Assembly: GCA_047974745.1 (NCBI GenBank) | Contig: JBKECO010000030.1 | Coordinates: 1 to 11,263, forward strand | DNA from: JBKECO01 sp047974745 | GTDB taxonomy: Bacteria; Bacillota; Clostridia; Lachnospirales; Lachnospiraceae | DNA: 11,263 nt | Direction: 5' to 3' | Notes under the pieces: model-generated | Databases searched by the model: none | Seen by the model: the letters and a program-made list of their open reading frames with translations, nothing else | Told to the model about the DNA's origin: nothing | Program-made: the position numbers and the translations under genes | Shown: one piece after another, positions 6,203-11,263 of the stretch | Layout: the number at the start of each line of letters is the position of its first letter | Position numbering within the stretch: position 1 is the first letter of the stretch

Positions 6203-7615
6203 TTATGACTGTTCATGAATCTCTTGACTGATAATGAATTCGGTAATTTCTTCTTGGTGTTTTTCAATGTTCCAGAAAAGCATTAATGTAAACACAAGTA
6301 TGGATACGATAAAAGGAATGACTATACAGATTATGATCATGGCACGAATGGTAGCTTCCGATTGCACAGCTAACAAGCTATTGTAGCCACTCCATCCGAG
6401 AATCCATCCTAGCAGGGCAGAACCAATTCCTGTTCCCAATTTTGCACCAATACTTTGCATACTAACTGCAATTCCTTCCTTACGAACTCCTGTTTTCCAA
6501 TGGTTGTAGTCTACAACATCACCAGCCAGTGTACCAACTGCGGCGGTCATTGGAGCCGATCCGATACCTCGCAATAATGAAAAAATGAAGAACCATGTCG
6601 TATTTGTAGGATTTAGCAGCATAAGAAGTAAGGCAAACGCAGAAATAATCATTCCGGCACAAATCGTATTTCTTTTCCCGAACTTTTTAAAGAAAAGTGG
6701 TACAAAAGGCATAAATAATATCATGGGAGCAATACCGATCAAGGACATGATTCCGAATAGATTTGCATCTCCAAATACGTCGCGGGCATAGTACAAATTA
6801 ATGGATTGGGTACCAGTAAGTATATTATTTGCTAAAAAAAGTGCAAGCGATAAAATAAAATAGCGATTTGAAAGCATCATTTTTATGCTGCTAAAAGTCT
6901 GAGATTTTTCTCCTTGTTCAGGTTTTTGTTCCAATGGAATTCGCTCTTTAATTCCAAAAAAAGCTATCAATAGACCTACTAATGCAACCATACCCACAGC
7001 TATTACAACGATAAACCAGGCATGTGGTGAACTGAAACCTCCATTTTTTTCGATGATAGATGGAATGATCATGTTTAACGTAAGAATTGTTATCAGTGCG
7101 AAAATTGTGCTGATTACTGTTGTAATTGCCCTGTCCTGTGAGGTAAGAGAAAATCTTGGAAGTAAGGCATTCACGGCGATATTAATAACCGTATAGGTAA
7201 CGACAGTCATAATGAAATATGTAGTGAATACATAAATCTTTGTTGCTTGATCCCCTATGCCGGTAGGAACTGTAAATAATGCAATTAAGGAAAGGACAAC
7301 AGGTAAAGCCATAAAAAGAATCCACGGTCTTGCTTTGCCCCATTTTGTACGAGTCTTATCAAGGATCGTTCCGAATAGGACATCACTGAATCCATCGAAT
7401 AATCTGGCAAGTAACATCATTGTTCCAAGAAAAGTAGCACTGATCCCTACACTATCAGTGTAGTACATGGTAAGAAATGACCCAGGCAGAAGCCAGACGA
7501 TATTTACAGCAACTTGTCCGAAACTAAAAAATAGTTTTTCCTTTTTTGAACTTTTTAATTCCATATTCATTTTTTGTAAAGTAGAGTTTTTTTGCATCCC
7601 AATACTTTTTTGCAT
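6203..7615 (-). CDS. GPH-family cation:sugar symporter (MelB-like)
   Basis: A 470-residue polytopic membrane protein, about 12 transmembrane helices, of the glycoside-pentoside-hexuronide:cation symporter family (MFS superfamily). The family signatures are visible: YYTDSVGIS at 51-59; RLFDGFSD at 71-78, in which Asp74 and Asp78 occupy the positions of the MelB cation-binding aspartates; the loop motif DKTRTKWGKARPW at 86-98; and DVVDYNHWKTGVR at 366-378 with Lys374. Such proteins import glycosides or oligosaccharides with H+ or Na+. I chose ATG 7615 because AGAGAGG lies 7 bases upstream; an upstream TTG at 7642 has no such site. An 18-base tandem duplication in the first codons repeats IGMQK. 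It is 35 bases after one esterase gene and 22 before the other. The exact sugar cannot be read from the sequence. Confidence 0.92.
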   Translation of the reverse strand: MQKSIGMQKNSTLQKMNMELKSSKKEKLFFSFGQVAVNIVWLLPGSFLTMYYTDSVGISATFLGTMMLLARLFDGFSDVLFGTILDKTRTKWGKARPWILFMALPVVLSLIALFTVPTGIGDQATKIYVFTTYFIMTVVTYTVINIAVNALLPRFSLTSQDRAITTVISTIFALITILTLNMIIPSIIEKNGGFSSPHAWFIVVIAVGMVALVGLLIAFFGIKERIPLEQKPEQGEKSQTFSSIKMMLSNRYFILSLALFLANNILTGTQSINLYYARDVFGDANLFGIMSLIGIAPMILFMPFVPLFFKKFGKRNTICAGMIISAFALLLMLLNPTNTTWFFIFSLLRGIGSAPMTAAVGTLAGDVVDYNHWKTGVRKEGIAVSMQSIGAKLGTGIGSALLGWILGWSGYNSLLAVQSEATIRAMIIICIVIPFIVSILVFTLMLFWNIEKHQEEITEFIISQEIHEQS

Positions 7616-7623
7616 CCCAATAC
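7588..7623. repeat. Perfect 18-bp tandem duplication at the symporter start
   Basis: The unit ttttttgcatcccaatac occurs twice in a row (7588-7605 and 7606-7623). On the coding strand each copy holds TATTGGGATG followed by a run of A, so both the ATG and its upstream spacer are duplicated, giving the repeated peptide IGMQK. Only the outer copy is preceded by the AGAGAGG ribosome binding site. Confidence 0.9.
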
Positions 7624-7650
7624 CTCTCTTATAAAGTGTCAAATATAGTT

Positions 7651-8541
7651 TTATGTTCTTGTAGTTAAGGTGTTGATAAATTGAATCGAATAGTTGATTT
7701 CTTTTTTGCTTTCTGGCATCATTTTTGCCAAAATTTCAAAGGTATGAAAAGTATGATCCCACTCCTTCGTTTCAATTTGTACTTTTTCATTTGATAATTT
7801 GCTCGCAAATCGTTTGTTATCAGGGCAGAGTATTTCACCTGAATCCCAGACTAATCGTATGGGTGGACAACCTTTGAAATCGCCATAATATGGTGAAATT
7901 AGAGGTAAAGAAGTATCAGCTCCAGGTGCATACAGATCAGTAATTGTTTTTGCAGTAAGCTTTCCAAGTACAAAATCTGTTTTCGCATTTGTGGAGTAGT
8001 CAATTTTTCCAGTTGCATCAGTAAGAGGTGAGTAAGCAATAATTCCTAAAGGTAAGGGTAGGTTATTTTGCTTTGCCTGAAGATAAATTGTTAAAATAAG
8101 ATTTGCACCAGCGCTTTCTCCAAGTAAGATTATGGATTTCCCTTTTTCGATTTCCAGTAGACTTTTATATGCATTAAAACAATCATCGGTTGCTGCGGGA
8201 AATGGGTGCTCAGGTGCAAGACGATAATCGATTCCGTAAATTTTTATTTTACTCTCTTTTGCGAAATAGGATGTGAAAGATCTAAAATAGGTGCAGCTTC
8301 CAGAAATAAATCCACCACCGTGCACATATAGAATAACTACATCATTTCTTGGTTCAGGAGGTTCAACGAATTCGCAAGGCACACCACCTAGTTTCATTTC
8401 TTTTATTGTCACATTTTTTTCTGCTGGCATCGCAGCAGAGGACTTTCCGGAAGCTCTTAGTTTGTCGATATCAATCGTTTCATTGAATGCACTTTCCTGA
8501 CGTTTCATCATAAATTTAATTATTCTAAGTTTTAAACTCAT
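7651..8541 (-). CDS. Alpha/beta hydrolase, HSL-type esterase (operon gene 2)
   Basis: A 296-residue esterase/lipase of the alpha/beta hydrolase 3 (HSL) group. HGGGFISG starts at 74, DYRLAPEHPFPA at 105-116 is the typical family segment, and GESAGA (141-146) gives nucleophile Ser143. The base is most likely His263 in WDHTF. The acid region (233-241, WDSGEILCPD) departs from the usual ExDPLxD pattern: the expected Asp position appears to be Gly or Glu, so the acid may be Asp233, Glu236 or Asp241. I chose ATG 8541, preceded by AAGGAG with 7 bases spacing; the frame extends 17 codons upstream but into the end of the glycosidase gene. It begins 16 bases after that gene and ends 35 bases before the symporter. 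No signal peptide, so cytoplasmic; probably deacylates the imported glycoside. Confidence 0.88.
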   Translation of the reverse strand: MSLKLRIIKFMMKRQESAFNETIDIDKLRASGKSSAAMPAEKNVTIKEMKLGGVPCEFVEPPEPRNDVVILYVHGGGFISGSCTYFRSFTSYFAKESKIKIYGIDYRLAPEHPFPAATDDCFNAYKSLLEIEKGKSIILLGESAGANLILTIYLQAKQNNLPLPLGIIAYSPLTDATGKIDYSTNAKTDFVLGKLTAKTITDLYAPGADTSLPLISPYYGDFKGCPPIRLVWDSGEILCPDNKRFASKLSNEKVQIETKEWDHTFHTFEILAKMMPESKKEINYSIQFINTLTTRT

Positions 8542-8557
8542 TTTTTTTCTCCTTATG

Positions 8558-11008
8558 CTATCTGACCAATACTTGTTTCGTGGCAGTGCCAAATTTTGAT
8601 GATTTTATAGTTAAATTAATGACACCAGGTTCTTCCGGCTTAAGAACAATTTGGGACTTTCCGTCAAACAGGCTTCTTTTTGTATTACACGGATCTTCAA
8701 ATGACATTGGATCATCCGTAGAATGACTGATGAACTGACATGGACCTGTTACTTCAATTTCGACAATATCTGTACAATTATGATTTATGATACCATTGGA
8801 ATCACTAATATATATATTCAGGTATATATGTTCTTCCGGTGAGACGGAGTCATATTCTGAAGATACATGGATGCCAAGGTCAGAATCAGCTGATGATAGG
8901 GAATAGGAGCCAGTGACTATGCCTTCGGTATAGGATATCGCTGATAGGGTTCCGGGAACATATGATATATCATACTCAATTTTGAATCGATCGTTTTGAG
9001 TGATCTTCTTTCGGCCAAGGGATTCGCCGTTTAGTACTAACTCAATTTCGTCTGAATCAGAGTATACTTCAACGGATAACAACTTTCCTTCATAACCATT
9101 CCATGACCAACTACTAATTGAGTCATTCCAAGACCAAGGTGTAGAAATCGGAGGTTTTCCATTGTCAAATATTTTTTTGACTGCAATATATGGATCTTTT
9201 CGCCCGCCGAACACGATTTCACGGTAGTATGAAACAGGTCTTCGAAAGCCAGTAATAGATATGTCACCACTCATTGCAGTTAAGCATGGATATGGAGCAT
9301 TAACACCAAACATGAACGGAAATTGTTCATAGTGAACAAGTCCAATACCGGCTTCACCAATGTAGTCCCATCCAGTCCATGTAAAGTCTCCAATAATTTG
9401 GGGGCTATTCATCACAAGATTCCAGTTTCTATCGATATCGGAAGGAAACGTCTCAGTACCGCAAATGATTCGATTCGGGTATGTCGTGATATCCATAAGG
9501 TATCTGGAATCCATGTAGTTGTAGCCAGCAATATCAACATAGGAATAGCTTTCTTCAGTAGCATCTCCAACGACTGGCAATAACATGACCTGTTTCATGG
9601 TATCTCCAAGATTTCCCATCATGCTATTGATTCCACCGGAAGATTCTTCATCTGAATTATTTTGTTGCTGCATCGCTTCTTGGGAGTTTTGAAACATTTT
9701 TTCCATAATTGGCATGACCGACACCATTCCGTTAATACAGTTGATAATCGGGCGGGTTGGATCTAGTTGCCTTGCTTTTTGTACAATTTTTCTTTCAAGA
9801 ACAGCACCATGATCGGATCCGGTCTCTGGAATTTCATTACCTACTGAATACATAATAACGGAGGGATGATTGAAGGATTTTTGTATCATGCTTTCCAATT
9901 CATCTTCCCAATGATTTTGGAAATCCAAAGAATAATCGAGTGGCATCTTTGTTTGATTCCAAACATCAAAAGCTTCTTCCATCACATACATTCCTAGCTG
10001 GTCACAAGCCCGTAGAAGTGCAGGACTGGCAGGATTGTGAGCAGTGCGAATCGCATTGAAACCGGCTTCTTTTAATTTTCTAATTCGTCGAAGTTCGATG
10101 AAGTCTGTTGAGACAGAGCCGGCAGAACCATTATCATGATGGACACAAGCTCCTCTTAGTTTTACGGTCTGGTTGTTTACGCAAAATCCTGCTTTTGGAG
10201 AAACTTGAATCGAACGTATTCCAAAATGACCATTTTCATATTCAATGATGTTTTCTGAATCAATTAATTCAATGGAGTATTGGTATAGAGTTGGTGACTC
10301 TGCAGACCATAGTTTTGGTTCGTTGATCGATAATGTCTGGTGATAACTTCCAACTTCATTTCGGATGCTTGTGAATGGTGTGTTCACGGTAGCTATCATC
10401 TCACCGCTGGAGGTAGTGATTGTAGTTCGTACTCTTAATTTTTTTGATGGAATCCCAGATTCATTCTGTATTCTGGCATTGATTTCTACAGTACTTTCCC
10501 TGCAATCTGTGTCTTTTGTAGTGATCTGTACACTATTTGGTGAAATATATATTAGAGGTGCAGTCAGCATATAGACATCACGATATATTCCGGCTCCAGA
10601 ATACCATCTTGCACCATTTGCAAGATGAACAATCACTTTGATTTCATTTTCTGTATCTGGTATCAGGTAAGTAGATGCGTCTACAAAAAATTGCTGATAT
10701 CCATTCGTTTTTCCACCAGCATAATTTCCGTTAATATAGACCTGTGATCTCTCATATACCCCATCGAACTGGAAGATGATTTTTTTCTCGCAATCGCATT
10801 TATCTATGAAGAATGTTTTTTTGTATTCCCAGTTACCATGATCATAGTAGCCAGTCATATAGGTACCTATAGCATCTGGATTTCTCTTTGAGGATAATTG
10901 AGCATCGTATGGAAGGTTGACATTTACTTTGTTAATATCCTGGCTTAGACCCATATGTCCTTTTTTTTCGCATACGATCCAGGAATTATTAAATTTATTT
11001 TTATTCAT
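8558..11008 (-). CDS. Glycoside hydrolase family 2 protein (beta-galactosidase/glucuronidase-like)
   Basis: An 816-residue exo-acting beta-glycosidase of family GH2. Domains in order: jelly-roll sugar-binding domain (about 50-150, with YERSQVYING and NGARWYSGAGIYRDV), Ig-like domain (about 155-265), TIM barrel (about 270-600), a DUF4982-type domain (about 625-690, WSWNGYEGK and VEVYSDSDEIELVLNG) and a C-terminal Ig-like domain (about 715-815). The barrel has RTAHNPAS (321-328), the acid/base Glu392 in VGNE and the nucleophile Glu519 in CGTET. A Met/Gln/Asn-rich segment at 428-477 lies between the last two. No signal peptide is present, so it works in the cytoplasm on imported substrate. ATG 11008 lacks a good ribosome binding site but is the first Met of the conserved N-terminus and overlaps the stop of a tiny upstream frame (TAATG). 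It heads an operon with two esterases and a GPH symporter. The sugar specificity is uncertain. Confidence 0.93.
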   Translation of the reverse strand: MNKNKFNNSWIVCEKKGHMGLSQDINKVNVNLPYDAQLSSKRNPDAIGTYMTGYYDHGNWEYKKTFFIDKCDCEKKIIFQFDGVYERSQVYINGNYAGGKTNGYQQFFVDASTYLIPDTENEIKVIVHLANGARWYSGAGIYRDVYMLTAPLIYISPNSVQITTKDTDCRESTVEINARIQNESGIPSKKLRVRTTITTSSGEMIATVNTPFTSIRNEVGSYHQTLSINEPKLWSAESPTLYQYSIELIDSENIIEYENGHFGIRSIQVSPKAGFCVNNQTVKLRGACVHHDNGSAGSVSTDFIELRRIRKLKEAGFNAIRTAHNPASPALLRACDQLGMYVMEEAFDVWNQTKMPLDYSLDFQNHWEDELESMIQKSFNHPSVIMYSVGNEIPETGSDHGAVLERKIVQKARQLDPTRPIINCINGMVSVMPIMEKMFQNSQEAMQQQNNSDEESSGGINSMMGNLGDTMKQVMLLPVVGDATEESYSYVDIAGYNYMDSRYLMDITTYPNRIICGTETFPSDIDRNWNLVMNSPQIIGDFTWTGWDYIGEAGIGLVHYEQFPFMFGVNAPYPCLTAMSGDISITGFRRPVSYYREIVFGGRKDPYIAVKKIFDNGKPPISTPWSWNDSISSWSWNGYEGKLLSVEVYSDSDEIELVLNGESLGRKKITQNDRFKIEYDISYVPGTLSAISYTEGIVTGSYSLSSADSDLGIHVSSEYDSVSPEEHIYLNIYISDSNGIINHNCTDIVEIEVTGPCQFISHSTDDPMSFEDPCNTKRSLFDGKSQIVLKPEEPGVINLTIKSSKFGTATKQVLVR

Positions 11009-11027
11009 TAATACTTGTATGATGTTT

Positions 11028-11054
11028 TCATAAGCAAAACACCATAACTTCCTT
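11028..11054 (-). promoter_or_regulatory. Ribosome binding site and mini-ORF leader upstream of the GH2 gene
   Basis: The only strong Shine-Dalgarno sequence upstream of the glycosidase is AAGGAAG (plus-strand 11048-11054), 39 bases from its ATG. Directly after it a 5-codon frame (ATG GTG TTT TGC TTA, stop TGA) overlaps, through ATGA, a 7-codon frame at 11031-11008 whose TAA overlaps the glycosidase start (TAATG). Coupled translation is possible, but neither frame is proven to be translated. Confidence 0.35.
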
Positions 11055-11263
11055 TCTTTTTAATATCGTGGTTATAATACTTTCAGATACTGTGGACTTT
11101 TGATTTTTCCCTGTAGCTTTGACTACTCAACTGGAGTGTATTGCCGCTACCTTTATCTGAATTGTTTATAAGCTGGATGTGCCGGAGTTTCTCCTGAGTA
11201 CTTATTTCAATCAAGTCTACGATGATAATTGTTGGTGGATATCACGGTATCAGACTTTTAGAA
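11055..11263 (-). promoter_or_regulatory. Upstream/promoter region of the GH2-esterase-symporter operon
   Basis: No gene is supported here. On the minus strand a TATTAT element at plus-strand 11075-11080, in an AT-rich stretch, could be a -10 box, but no convincing -35 box is 16-18 bases upstream, which would fit an activator-dependent promoter. Small inverted repeats (GGAG-TTT-CTCC at 11178-11188, ACTC-AACTG-GAGT at 11126-11138) are present but short. I see no catabolite-repression (cre) consensus. The last bases are open in some frames, without a start site I trust. Confidence 0.35.

Noticed and set aside
8542..8592. A 17-residue N-terminal extension of the second esterase
   Set aside because: It overlaps the end of the GH2 gene and lacks a ribosome binding site, while AAGGAG stands correctly before 8541.
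11140..11263. A possible remnant of an AraC-type regulator (GVSPEYL and STYFNQVY in two plus-strand frames)
   Set aside because: The similarity is a few residues split over two frames, with no start, no continuous frame and the window end only bases away; it could easily be chance.
1..11263. CRISPR array, tRNA or rRNA genes
   Set aside because: I saw no regularly spaced repeats and no cloverleaf or rRNA-like sequence on either strand.

Overview
The window looks like low-GC Firmicutes DNA, most likely from the Clostridia (Lachnospiraceae-like). The reasons are strong GGAGG-type ribosome binding sites, AT-rich codon use, a TnpX-like large serine recombinase, a clostridial-type RlmD C-terminal tail and a GPH sugar symporter/GH2 locus typical of gut Clostridia. 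This placement is inferred from protein resemblance; no rRNA or tRNA gene is present to confirm it.

Bases 1-2289 are the right end of an integrative element: the end of an unidentified gene, a DUF6933-like gene and a 558-residue large serine recombinase. The recombinase ends exactly where a remnant of the 23S rRNA methyltransferase gene rlmD (rumA) begins. The last recombinase codons (VETVILLS) match the RlmD motif preceding that tail, and the tail continues in the same frame after a single TAA. This marks the attachment-site junction of an element that targets rlmD. The rlmD tail itself carries further stop codons.

Bases 2500-5171 are a zone with several broken genes: a GNAT acetyltransferase split by one nonsense codon, an intact VanZ-family membrane protein overlapping it, a TetR-family regulator on the minus strand, and a divergent extended-SDR reductase with both a frameshift and an apparent internal deletion. 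The tetR/SDR intergenic region has two face-to-face promoters and a GTTACA-AG-TGTAAC palindrome positioned to control both. A perfect 12-bp hairpin with T-tracts on both strands ends this zone and serves the two convergent units.

Bases 5224-11008 (minus strand) are a compact carbohydrate operon read right to left: cytoplasmic GH2 glycosidase, HSL-type esterase, GPH-family cation:sugar symporter, second HSL-type esterase. Gaps are 16, 35 and 22 bases. The inferred role is uptake of an acylated (for example acetylated) glycoside or oligosaccharide, removal of the ester groups and hydrolysis of the glycosidic bond inside the cell. The substrate cannot be named from sequence alone. The last 230 bases are the operon's leader/promoter region, with no gene I can support.
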